From the NCBI GenBank assembly GCA_030597965.1, contig JAUVQU010000096.1, positions 1-8,600 of the forward strand: DNA of 8,600 bases, given 5' to 3'. The notes below the pieces were generated by a model, which worked only from the letters and a program-made list of their open reading frames with translations, did no database searches and was not told the origin of the DNA. Numbering within the stretch: position 1 is the stretch's first letter; every line of letters begins with the position of its first letter. This DNA comes from Cellvibrionaceae bacterium (lineage in GTDB: Bacteria > Pseudomonadota > Gammaproteobacteria > Pseudomonadales > Cellvibrionaceae). A program made the translations under genes and the position numbers. Below are positions 1 to 5,899 of the stretch, one piece after another.

Positions 1-197
1 CCATACGTTCAAATTTCCCCTTTTATCGCACATTAGCCCAGCGTAACCCCTATACGTTGTCGCTCATATGGGAGCAAAGAGTCTAATTTTTAAGTAATAC
101 TTTCTGCATATTCTTACTCCTGCTTAGCTTAAACATCTAACGCTTTTGCCTTGGCGACGAACAAAGCCAAAGCATTCTCGTTTTTTAACATTAAGAG
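1..197. other. Left edge, no gene recognised
   Basis: AT-rich sequence with no supported gene. Read on the minus strand, the open frame of the adjacent transposase remnant continues to a stop at 129-131, but after the FIDEVF-like motif the residues no longer match anything I recognise. The outer part of the insertion sequence appears to have been deleted or decayed beyond recognition here. Confidence 0.4.
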
Positions 198-303
198 GAA
201 GACTTCATCGATGAAATAGGTTGAAGCGGTGATAGGTCCAGACGGCGTATTGAATGATGGAGGGCGGGAAGCGGTGGCGCCTGTAGATAGTTGATGTAGG
301 CAT
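198..303 (-). pseudogene. IS6-family transposase, N-terminal remnant
   Basis: Reading leftward from an ATG at 303-301 gives a 32-codon frame with the core RRHRFPPSIIQYAVW followed by TYHRFNL, then a stop at 207-205. This matches what I know of the N-terminus of IS6-family transposases (RFP..IIQYAVW.Y.RFNLS). In another frame, over 215-198, the DNA reads FIDEVF, preceded by a Tyr codon. This corresponds to the first catalytic Asp region (FYIDEVFVK) that normally lies roughly 60 residues further on. So an internal deletion with frameshift has joined the helix-turn-helix start to the start of the DDE domain, and the rest of the enzyme is missing. The protein cannot be active. It ends about 60 bases from the SDR gene and lies in the same orientation as the remnant near 6 kb. 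Family assignment is from motif memory but the match is strong. Confidence 0.82.
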
Positions 304-329
304 CCCGGGATTACCCCAAAGATGCCGTT

Positions 330-343
330 AAGTTGTCAGTACC
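330..343 (-). repeat. Probable IS6-type terminal inverted repeat (left copy, inner end)
   Basis: Read inward on the minus strand from 343, the sequence is GGTACTGACAACTT, 26 bases before the ATG of the transposase remnant. IS6-family ends commonly start GG(T/C)..TG. It matches the candidate end at 5871 (GGCATTGAAAATTA) at 9 of 14 positions. If right, the boundary between IS and cassette is at 343/344, only 18 bases beyond the SDR stop codon. The similarity is imperfect, so the exact boundary is tentative. Confidence 0.4.
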
Positions 344-361
344 GTTTTTTAGCAACCAACA

Positions 362-1177
362 TCACATAAAGCGATTAGCTAGCGGCAAAGCCTGGTGGAA
401 TAAATACGGAGCATAACGTTTCGCCCAATTGATCATCATGGAGTCTGCCCCTAGCACCAGGTGCAATTCATTTTTCTTAACGGCTTTAATGATACGTGCG
501 GCTGTTTTATCAACATCCATACCAACAGACTGCATCAATTTTGCAGACATCTCCGCCACCTTATTGTCTGTTTTTGAATCTGCTGAGTTTTCAATAAAGT
601 CAGTTTTCACCATGCCAGGATGGATAGAGGTGACACCGATATTGTAGGGTTTCAATTCGACGAAAAGAGATTCGCTGAGTGCCCTGACAGCGGCCTTAGT
701 CGCGCAATAGGAAGATTGCTCAGGTAAACCTGCAAATGCTGCCATGGAAGACATATTGGCAATATGAGAGCGTGGCTGTTCTTTCATATGCGGAATAAAC
801 GCCTTACAGCCATAAATTACGCCCCAGTAGTTAACACCGGTAATCCTCTCCCAATCTCCAACCGTGGCATCCTCAAAAGATTTTACAACAGTTATTCCGG
901 CGATATTAAACAGTAGGTTTACCTGACCATGCTCAGCGATCACATCATCAGCAAATACCTGCATGGCCTCCCAGTCACTAACGTTGACGCTATGTAATGA
1001 GACGTCTACATCGTATTCCTCAAGAAGGGCTTTTGTCCCTTCCAGTGCATTAGAATCAACATCAGCCAAGGCCAGATCCACATCCTGCTTAGCTAGCTGA
1101 ATAGCCAAAGCTCGACCAATACCAGCACCAGCACCAGTAACCACAGCAACACATTTCTCAATATTCTTAAAAAACAT
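362..1177 (-). CDS. Classical short-chain dehydrogenase/reductase (SDR)
   Basis: A 271-residue NAD(P)-dependent oxidoreductase, probably cytosolic, interconverting a hydroxyl and a ketone. It shows the full classical SDR signature: TGAGAGIG (14-21) for the dinucleotide, Asp39 after strand 2 (suggesting NAD rather than NADP), NIAG (91-94, a variant of the usual NNAG), Asn116, Ser144, and YCATK with Tyr157 and Lys161. Together these give the Asn-Ser-Tyr-Lys catalytic set. Length is normal for the family, with a C-terminal segment (about 195-271) that would form the substrate lid. The ATG at 1177-1175 is preceded by a weak GGAATG. It is transcribed away from the other four cassette genes across an 850-base gap. 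The stop lies beside the remains of an IS6 element. Substrate cannot be read from sequence; a steroid or other alicyclic alcohol would fit the neighbours. Confidence 0.93.
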   Translation of the reverse strand: MFFKNIEKCVAVVTGAGAGIGRALAIQLAKQDVDLALADVDSNALEGTKALLEEYDVDVSLHSVNVSDWEAMQVFADDVIAEHGQVNLLFNIAGITVVKSFEDATVGDWERITGVNYWGVIYGCKAFIPHMKEQPRSHIANMSSMAAFAGLPEQSSYCATKAAVRALSESLFVELKPYNIGVTSIHPGMVKTDFIENSADSKTDNKVAEMSAKLMQSVGMDVDKTAARIIKAVKKNELHLVLGADSMMINWAKRYAPYLFHQALPLANRFM

Positions 1178-1359
1178 AAATCATTCCATTTTTCGATTGT
1201 TTAAGCTTACAAACACCTTGTTTATAACTACCCATGACAGTTTGACGCTTGAACACCAAGGACACCTTGAGCCATATCAACAATAATCCCCTGATAAACG
1301 AAATTTGGAAACTTATTAAACAACCTGAGCGTGAGTAATGATAACGGCCCTAACTAAAA

Positions 1360-1373
1360 GTCCATTAATGGAC
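1360..1373. promoter_or_regulatory. Perfect 14-bp palindrome, possible operator
   Basis: GTCCATTAATGGAC is its own reverse complement over all 14 bases. It lies about 185 bases upstream of the SDR start and 655 bases upstream of the reductase start. Such a symmetric site could bind a dimeric regulator, but no regulator gene is in the window and no second copy was seen. Confidence 0.3.
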
Positions 1374-1439
1374 GCTGGGGCTGTGAAACTGGGGAGAGAT
1401 AATCAGGGGCACGAAAAGATCTTCAGGGTGAACTTTAGG

Positions 1440-1481
1440 CTGTTAATCGGCAGGCCCCAAGTTCAAGTCTGGGCGGGTCTT
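1440..1481 (+). pseudogene. tRNA-Asn-like 3' half (decayed)
   Basis: The order and spacing from anticodon loop to discriminator base fit a tRNA exactly: loop CTGTTAA (1440-1446, anticodon GTT for Asn), 3' anticodon stem TCGGC, five-base variable loop AGGCC, T stem CCAAG, T loop TTCAAGT (1462-1468), T stem CTGGG, seven acceptor bases CGGGTCT and T. The T stem has one mismatch. The bases before 1440 do not pair with the anticodon stem, and I find no matching 5' acceptor strand (AGACCCG) or D arm nearby, nor an encoded CCA. It therefore cannot fold as a whole tRNA. Such 3' halves are often left by integrating elements that use tRNA genes as attachment sites; chance resemblance is the alternative. 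Confidence 0.5.
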
Positions 1482-1733
1482 TATTCCCTGTAGGTACAAC
1501 CATGCTTCCCTTCGAGCAAAACCTCTTGCGCCCATTCGAGCGCAATCTAGCCGCCTGACCACACTTTGGCAGCAATGAACCCATCGTATGTTGCATCGAT
1601 CGGGTGAAATCACAACCCAGAGTGAACGCCCAAAGGCAGGACTAAGCAAGCTAACTTACCAGCGTCTTACTGCTCAATAACACGCCTCTGTCTTGATTGA
1701 TCTGTTTGCCCGAAAGCTGTTCGTGCAGATTCT

Positions 1734-1739
1734 TATAAT
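1734..1739 (+). promoter_or_regulatory. Candidate -10 box for the steroid-reductase gene
   Basis: TATAAT is an exact sigma-70 -10 consensus. No good -35 is seen at 16-18 bases upstream; the nearest, TTGCCC at 1706, is 22 bases away, so an activator or another start site may be involved. Transcription from here would begin near 1746, right at the dyad at 1748-1775, and give a leader of about 280 bases. Confidence 0.35.
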
Positions 1740-1747
1740 ATCAGTTG

Positions 1748-1803
1748 CAATATTAATACCTTCGTATTAATATTGGCCTCAGCACTAATACGAGGGTATT
1801 AAT
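1748..1803. promoter_or_regulatory. Paired 20-bp dyads, probable double operator
   Basis: Two copies of TAATAC-N4-GTATTA begin at 1754 and 1786, 32 bases apart (about three helical turns). The first is the core of a larger perfect dyad: 12-bp arms at 1748-1759 and 1764-1775 around CTTC. Reverse-complementing the second copy gives ATTAATACCCTCGTATTAGT, which matches ATTAATACCTTCGTATTAAT at 18 of 20 positions. The copies therefore sit as inverted repeats of each other and could also form a long cruciform. Symmetry, repetition and helical phasing are what one expects of a site for a dimeric TetR- or MarR-type regulator binding on one DNA face. The site lies just after a TATAAT, where binding would block transcription. 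No regulator gene is in the window. Confidence 0.6.
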
Positions 1804-2027
1804 CTATCTGTTGCTGTTGGGCGCAGGCAGCAATACAACCTCAAGACTTTCTAGGCTGACCGCAGGTGCAGATAATTGACTACACAGTGCATTATCGCTG
1901 AAAAAAGTAAGTCAAATACACCTCACTCCCAAGCGCCACAAAATGGTGTCTATGCGGTGAGGGTAGAGCAAGTGAAAACAGGCGTGAAGCGTTCATTTAA
2001 TGGAAATAGTTTAAGTGGGTCATTTGT

Positions 2028-2786
2028 ATGTCCGATAGTTTGATTTATAACTCTTTACTGGTAGCTGCCGCTTTATTTTCTATTGGTACCGCCGTCTTTA
2101 ATGGCAATAAAAAGGCCAACTTCGGCCGTTTTCTGAAGCCTGATAAAACCAGACAGTTACCTTTGCGCATAGGCTGGGTACTGATGGAGTCGCCCTGTAG
2201 CCTGGTATTTTTTCTGTGTTTTTTTCTTGGCGATAACCGTAGCATGGCGGCTTGGCTGCTACTGTTTATGTGGCAGCTGCATTATGTACATCGCTCGTTT
2301 ATTTATCCATTCCGTATCAAGAAGCGCCCAGGCTCCAGTATTTCTTTAAACATCGTTCTTTTTGGTGGCTTCTGGTGTGGATTGAATGCGTTTTTAAATT
2401 CAACGGCAATCACCACCTACGCACCACATCTTACAGATGAATGGCTGACAGACCCTCGCTTTACAATCGGCAGCATCATATTTCTTTTAGGTTATTGGCT
2501 GAATAAGGACTCAGACCGCCGTCTGATTAAATTAAGAGAAACAACAGAAGATTATGCTATCCCCTATGGTGGGGGATTCAAATGGGTGACTATGCCCAAT
2601 TACCTGGGTGAAATTATTACCTGGATAGGTTTTGCCATTGCCGCCTGGACGCCTGCCGCGGCAGTGTTTATTTTCTTAAATGTATGCGCGCTGACGCCGC
2701 AGGCTTTAGCTAAGCACCAATGGAGCTTAGAAAGATTTCCAAATTACCCAAAAGGAAGAAAAGCCATCTTTCCCTATGTACTTTAA
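2028..2786 (+). CDS. Steroid 5-alpha-reductase-like membrane enzyme (SRD5A family)
   Basis: A 252-residue integral membrane protein with several hydrophobic segments (for example about 8-24, 50-68, 73-84, 107-123, 147-158 and 196-220). It resembles 3-oxo-5-alpha-steroid 4-dehydrogenases, which reduce the C4-C5 double bond of 3-oxo-4-ene steroids with NADPH. Family marks seen are E54-S-P, HYVHR (85-89) with Tyr86, IPYGGGF (178-184), PNYLGE (190-195) and the C-terminal YPKGRKAIFPYVL. Glu54 and Tyr86 appear to correspond to the Glu57/Tyr91 pair of human SRD5A2, as I recall it. Length matches the family (about 250-260). An in-frame TAG at 2007 limits upstream extension; the ATG has only a weak AAGTGGG before it. 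The true substrate may be another enone such as a sterol or terpenoid. It is the first plus-strand gene of the cassette and lies downstream of the paired dyads. Confidence 0.85.
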   Translation: MSDSLIYNSLLVAAALFSIGTAVFNGNKKANFGRFLKPDKTRQLPLRIGWVLMESPCSLVFFLCFFLGDNRSMAAWLLLFMWQLHYVHRSFIYPFRIKKRPGSSISLNIVLFGGFWCGLNAFLNSTAITTYAPHLTDEWLTDPRFTIGSIIFLLGYWLNKDSDRRLIKLRETTEDYAIPYGGGFKWVTMPNYLGEIITWIGFAIAAWTPAAAVFIFLNVCALTPQALAKHQWSLERFPNYPKGRKAIFPYVL

Positions 2787-2825
2787 AATTTATATTTAAG
2801 GGACTCTCTACTAGACTAAACGTTA

Positions 2826-2847
2826 TCAGGCGCTTCGCCACGCCTGA
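2826..2847 (+). other. Hairpin after the reductase gene
   Basis: TCAGGCG and CGCCTGA form a perfect 7-bp stem with an 8-base loop, 40 bases past the reductase stop. No T tract follows, so it is not a classical intrinsic terminator. It may stabilise the transcript end or act as a weak pause site. Confidence 0.35.
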
Positions 2848-2884
2848 GACAGATATCCCTGATACAACTAATTTACGACGCAGC

Positions 2885-2910
2885 GTGGTTTCTCGATCCA
2901 TTGAAACCAC
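2885..2910. promoter_or_regulatory. 8-bp inverted repeat upstream of the Gfo/Idh/MocA gene
   Basis: GTGGTTTC (2885-2892) and GAAACCAC (2903-2910) are perfect reverse complements with a 10-base gap, centred about 75 bases before the ATG at 2973. It could be an operator or a leader hairpin. Together with the 186-base gap it suggests the downstream gene has its own control. Confidence 0.35.
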
Positions 2911-2972
2911 AACACCAACAACCCTTTCACCCCCCATCAGTACTGCATCTGCTGGGCAACAGGAGACTTTTC

Positions 2973-3959
2973 ATGTCAAAAGAAAACATTCGAATTGGCG
3001 CCCTCGGCGCAGCATTGATCACACCGGATGGTTTAATTCAGCCAGCACGAGAAGTCGATGGTATCGAAGTCACCGCTGTCGCAGCTCGCGATCCACAGCG
3101 GGCTCAAGCCTTCGCCACCCAGCACGGTATCCCAGTGGTACACAGTGACTACCAAGCCCTGTTAGACGACCCAGATATCGACGCCGTCTACATCGCCCTG
3201 CCCACTCACTTGCATTGCGAATGGACATTGCGAGCATTGCGCGCCGGCAAGCACGTGTTGTGTGAAAAGCCGATGGCACCCAACGCTAAAGAGGCCACCT
3301 TAATGCTGCGTGAAGCAGAAAAATGCTCCCTCATTCTTGCGGAAGCAGTGCACTATCGCTATCACCAGCTTGCACTTAAAGTAAAGGCTATCATTGATAG
3401 TGGAAAGATTGGTGAGCTCGAGCACATAGAAGCGCGTATGCTGGTGCCCATTTCCGAAGACAACATGCGTCGTACTTTCGAACTCGCTGGCGGCGCCACT
3501 ATGGACCCCGGCTGTTATCCGCTTACAATGCTCAGTTATTTTGGTGGTGCAATTCCCGAAGTCCTCGACGTCGAAATGACAATGGGGGTACCCAATGTCG
3601 ACCTGCGTATGCGTACCAATGTCCGCTTTCCTAATGGTGCCACCGGCGTTGCTGAGGCCAGAATGGATTACGACAATGTATTAATAGACCTTAAAATTCG
3701 AGGCAGCAAAGGCACCATAGAGGTTGAAAACCCTATATTGCCGCACCTGTGGAACAAATTAACAGTTGAAATTGAAGGGGAGCGAACCGAAGAAAAAGTC
3801 GAGGGCGAAAGCACCTTTACCGCTCAACTGCGCGCTTTCGTCGCTTGGATTAACGAGGGTATTCCGATGCCCACTGACGCTGAGGGAGCAGTACGCAATT
3901 TAGGACTTATCGACGAGGTCTACCGTAAAGCAGGCCTCCCTGTTCGCGGCAAAGTATAA
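2973..3959 (+). CDS. Gfo/Idh/MocA family oxidoreductase
   Basis: A 328-residue NAD(P)-dependent dehydrogenase. The N-terminal Rossmann domain (about 4-122) opens IRIGALGAA (6-14), the family's GxGxxG-like loop, and holds the AR-DP segment (38-41). CEKP (97-100) carries the Lys that family members use in catalysis, followed by HYRYH (127-131). The C-terminal alpha/beta domain (about 125-328) contains GGATMDPGCYP (173-183) with the usual Asp and Tyr. Close relatives act on sugars, cyclitols or aromatic dihydrodiols, so the substrate is open. The start is chosen at 2973 because AGGAG at 2961-2965 sits 7 bases before it. A longer in-frame reading from 2901 adds 24 low-complexity residues and crosses the inverted repeat, so I reject it. 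A hairpin follows before the next gene. Confidence 0.9.
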   Translation: MSKENIRIGALGAALITPDGLIQPAREVDGIEVTAVAARDPQRAQAFATQHGIPVVHSDYQALLDDPDIDAVYIALPTHLHCEWTLRALRAGKHVLCEKPMAPNAKEATLMLREAEKCSLILAEAVHYRYHQLALKVKAIIDSGKIGELEHIEARMLVPISEDNMRRTFELAGGATMDPGCYPLTMLSYFGGAIPEVLDVEMTMGVPNVDLRMRTNVRFPNGATGVAEARMDYDNVLIDLKIRGSKGTIEVENPILPHLWNKLTVEIEGERTEEKVEGESTFTAQLRAFVAWINEGIPMPTDAEGAVRNLGLIDEVYRKAGLPVRGKV

Positions 3960-4092
3960 GCAATTTAAATTATGTGAACGATGCTATGGTTCAGCGTGAG
4001 CAGTTCCATAGTGGTTGCACTCACTGTAACCGCTGTATGACACACTATTGAATCTCCAGGTGGTGCTCACTACTATCTGCGAGAAGAAAAAG

Positions 4093-4119
4093 TGATTCAG
4101 GGTCAGCAAGCCTGAATCA
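4093..4119 (+). promoter_or_regulatory. 9-bp hairpin just ahead of the VOC gene
   Basis: TGATTCAGG (4093-4101) and CCTGAATCA (4111-4119) pair perfectly with a 9-base loop, followed by ATTTAATTATT and then the ribosome site of the VOC gene. The tail is too poor in T for a strong terminator. It may attenuate read-through from the upstream gene, serve as a leader element, or be an operator. Confidence 0.4.
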
Positions 4120-4143
4120 GATTTAATTATTGGGAGTATGACT

Positions 4144-4836
4144 ATGAAAGATTTTAGTATTGAAATTCCGACGATTAACCCAATTCTGGGTTCTGTAAAA
4201 CAGATTGCCTACATCGTTGGTGATATTGATGAGGCGATAGATTACTGGAACGAAACCTATGGCATTGGCCCCTGGTTGGTGACGCGTGGTGCCAAACCAC
4301 TCAACAGGGCTTATTACAGAGGCAATCAAGCGGAAGCCGTGATTTTGGATATTGGCTTTGCTTACCATGAAGGCCTACAGGTTGAGCTGATTGCCCTGAA
4401 AAATGATGTGCCTTCCATGTATAAGGAAGTGATTGAACGCGACCAAAAAGATCTGCAGCACTATGGTGTCTGTGTGCCGGATTTTGAGGCAGCGACTGAG
4501 TATTATCAGGCGAATGGTTTCATACCGATAATTGAGGCTGGCATAAAAGGTATGGCGCAAATGCATTATGTGGAAGCAACTGACTTTGACAAAAATATAT
4601 TCAAAGAAGGTGAACAGGGCTTTATGAAAACACCGGAAGGCCACGGCATCGTACTTGAAGTCATTGAAGATAACTCGGTAACCAAACCGTATTTCGACAC
4701 TATAGAAAAAATGGTATCCGAAATACCCGAAGGTCAAAAGATCAAAGAGTTCACCCTTAGCAGCATTACGCCAATAGGCGCGGTAATTGCGACTATGGGC
4801 AAATTCCTTTTCAAGAAAATAACCGGCAAGCTTTGA
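4144..4836 (+). CDS. VOC (glyoxalase/dioxygenase-fold) protein
   Basis: A 230-residue protein with two beta-alpha-beta-beta-beta modules (about 17-85 and 103-176), the vicinal oxygen chelate fold, whose members are lyases, epimerases, isomerases or ring-cleaving dioxygenases. Candidate metal ligands occupy the expected places: Gln20 in VKQIAYIV, Glu81 in QVELIAL, His106 in LQHYGV and Glu172 in IVLEVIE. The Gln-Glu-His-Glu pattern resembles human glyoxalase I. A tail of about 55 residues beyond the fold ends in a hydrophobic then basic segment (about 206-230). I choose the second Met as start because GGGAG at 4132-4136 lies 7 bases before 4144 but only 1 base before the ATG at 4138. It sits between the Gfo/Idh/MocA and zinc dehydrogenase genes on the same strand. 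The reaction is unknown; a role on a CoA thioester or ring intermediate is a guess. Confidence 0.82.
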   Translation: MKDFSIEIPTINPILGSVKQIAYIVGDIDEAIDYWNETYGIGPWLVTRGAKPLNRAYYRGNQAEAVILDIGFAYHEGLQVELIALKNDVPSMYKEVIERDQKDLQHYGVCVPDFEAATEYYQANGFIPIIEAGIKGMAQMHYVEATDFDKNIFKEGEQGFMKTPEGHGIVLEVIEDNSVTKPYFDTIEKMVSEIPEGQKIKEFTLSSITPIGAVIATMGKFLFKKITGKL

Positions 4837-4863
4837 TCTTGTCATTTTAATCTACAATTCACG

Positions 4864-4899
4864 ACTGCAATGCAGTCTGCAATGCAGTCTGCAATGAAT
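4864..4899. repeat. Tandem 12-bp palindromic repeat upstream of the zinc dehydrogenase
   Basis: CTGCAATGCAGT occurs twice back to back (4865-4876, 4877-4888) and is followed by a partial third copy, CTGCAATGA. Each full unit is a dyad CTGCA/TGCAG. The first extends to ACTGCA-A-TGCAGT. It lies 20-55 bases before the ATG, within the 83-base gap to the previous gene. It could be a multi-site operator or a slipping simple repeat that alters promoter or leader spacing. Confidence 0.5.
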
Positions 4900-4919
4900 C
4901 AAAACGCAGGAGAGTTAAA

Positions 4920-5858
4920 ATGAAAGCTATTCGACATGCTAAAAATGGCGTCGGTGTTTTTGATGTACCATCCCCGGAAGGTGATGGTGTTCTCGTCAAT
5001 GTTCGTAGCGCAGGTATCTGCGGGAGTGACCTGTCGGCGGTCGAACATGGTTTCGCGCACCTCCATACAATGGGGCATGAATTGGCGGGTTATTGTGAGG
5101 ATGGCCGAGCGGTAGCGATCGAACCGGTAATTCCCTGCGGCAAATGCGATCAGTGTCTCAGCCAGAATCATAATCGGTGTCGCGCTCAATTCGAAACATT
5201 CGTCGCTTTTACCTCTGATGGCGGCATGGCTGAGCAGATTCGTCTGCCTGAGCGATGCCTGGTGCCGCTCCCGGCCGGCCTGGATGTCCGTGACGGATGC
5301 CTGGTCGAACCGATGGCCGTGGCGGTACACGGCTTGCGACTGGGGGATGTAATGCCCGGTCAGCGGGTGGCGGTCATCGGCGGTGGCAGTATTGGACAGG
5401 TCTGTGTGGCGGCTGCGGTGTCGCGGGGTGCTGAGGTTGCCCTTAAGAGCCGCCATCCTGCTCAGGCATTGGCGGGAGAGCGATTGGGAGCCAAGCCTGT
5501 TGAAGGGGGAGATTATGATGTTGTCTTCGAGTGTGCGGGTAGCGAAAGCGCGATCGACCAAAGTGTTGCCCTTTTGCGTCCTGGAGGAAAGCTCGTATTA
5601 ATGAGTGTCAGTTTTGATCGAATCAGTCTGCCAGGCATGGAACTGCTGTTTAAGGAAATTCAAGTCATCCCCTCCATGAGCTATAGCACCCACACCGGGG
5701 GACGCGATATTGACAGCGCAGCCGCTTTATTGGCTCTCAATCCACACATTGCTCAAACGATCATCACTCATCGCTTTCCACTGGAAGATGCCAGCGAAGC
5801 ATTTCGTGTTGCTAAGGATCGTAGTGCGGGAGCGATCAAAGTAGTACTGGAGCCTTGA
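4920..5858 (+). CDS. Zinc-dependent medium-chain alcohol dehydrogenase
   Basis: A 312-residue medium-chain dehydrogenase of the threonine/sorbitol dehydrogenase type, probably oxidising a secondary alcohol. Catalytic zinc ligands are Cys34 (GICGSD), His53 and Glu54 (GHE), with Glu130 (VEPMAVAVH) as the usual fourth. The structural zinc site is complete: Cys73, Cys76, Cys79 and Cys87. The Rossmann loop is GGGSIG (154-159). After strand 2 the sequence runs ALKSRH rather than carrying an acidic residue, which favours NADP(H); this is inference. It is 30-40 residues shorter than typical members, mainly in compact loops, with no motif missing. AGGAG at 4908-4912 lies 7 bases before the ATG. Base composition seems richer in GC than its neighbours, so it may have a separate origin. 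The stop is 12 bases from a probable IS end. Confidence 0.9.
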   Translation: MKAIRHAKNGVGVFDVPSPEGDGVLVNVRSAGICGSDLSAVEHGFAHLHTMGHELAGYCEDGRAVAIEPVIPCGKCDQCLSQNHNRCRAQFETFVAFTSDGGMAEQIRLPERCLVPLPAGLDVRDGCLVEPMAVAVHGLRLGDVMPGQRVAVIGGGSIGQVCVAAAVSRGAEVALKSRHPAQALAGERLGAKPVEGGDYDVVFECAGSESAIDQSVALLRPGGKLVLMSVSFDRISLPGMELLFKEIQVIPSMSYSTHTGGRDIDSAAALLALNPHIAQTIITHRFPLEDASEAFRVAKDRSAGAIKVVLEP

Positions 5859-5870
5859 TAGGCCCGCTCA

Positions 5871-5884
5871 GGCATTGAAAATTA
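5871..5884 (+). repeat. Probable IS6-type terminal inverted repeat (right copy, inner end)
   Basis: GGCATTGAAAATTA read inward on the plus strand lies about 16 bases outside the stop codon of the transposase remnant that starts at 5900. It matches the left candidate end at 9 of 14 positions, including GG.A.TGA. If correct, the cassette runs from 344 to 5870 and the dehydrogenase gene ends 12 bases from the IS. Confidence 0.4.
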
Positions 5885-5899
5885 ACTTCAGCTACCCTA

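Larger units (their letters stand above)
1178..2027. other. Divergent intergenic region with regulatory signals
   Basis: 850 bases between the divergently transcribed SDR and reductase genes. No convincing protein-coding gene is present. A 68-codon minus-strand frame at 1443-1649 has no recognisable domain and its last ten codons are only the antisense of a tRNA-like sequence. Features listed separately are a 14-bp palindrome, a tRNA-Asn-like 3' half, a TATAAT and a paired dyad. The 225 bases just before the reductase (1804-2027) show no strong promoter or structure. Confidence 0.6.

Noticed and set aside
1288..1409. Long-range inverted repeat CCCCTGAT (1288) / ATCAGGGG (1402)
   Set aside because: Only 8 bases with over 100 bases between the arms and no supporting inner pairing; expected by chance.
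1406..1482. A complete functional tRNA-Asn
   Set aside because: No 5' acceptor strand, no D arm and no 5' anticodon stem that pairs; only the 3' half fits.
1443..1649. 68-codon minus-strand reading frame as a gene
   Set aside because: No recognisable domain or ribosome site, odd composition (rich in Arg, Cys and Trp), and its end is the antisense of a tRNA-like sequence.
1922..1966. CCTCAC / GTGAGG stem upstream of the reductase as a riboswitch
   Set aside because: Only six pairs, a long unpaired interior and no known riboswitch core.
2901..2972. 24-residue N-terminal extension of the Gfo/Idh/MocA protein
   Set aside because: Low-complexity residues, no ribosome site before 2901, overlap with an inverted repeat, and an ideal AGGAG before 2973.
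4375..4845. 156-codon minus-strand frame opposite the VOC gene
   Set aside because: Antisense shadow with no motif; the plus strand has the two-module VOC fold and ligands.
4864..4899. CRISPR-like array
   Set aside because: 12-bp units are contiguous with no spacers and fewer than three copies.
4899..5561. 220-codon minus-strand frame opposite the zinc dehydrogenase
   Set aside because: The plus strand carries all zinc and Rossmann motifs with a good ribosome site; the antisense frame shows no domain.
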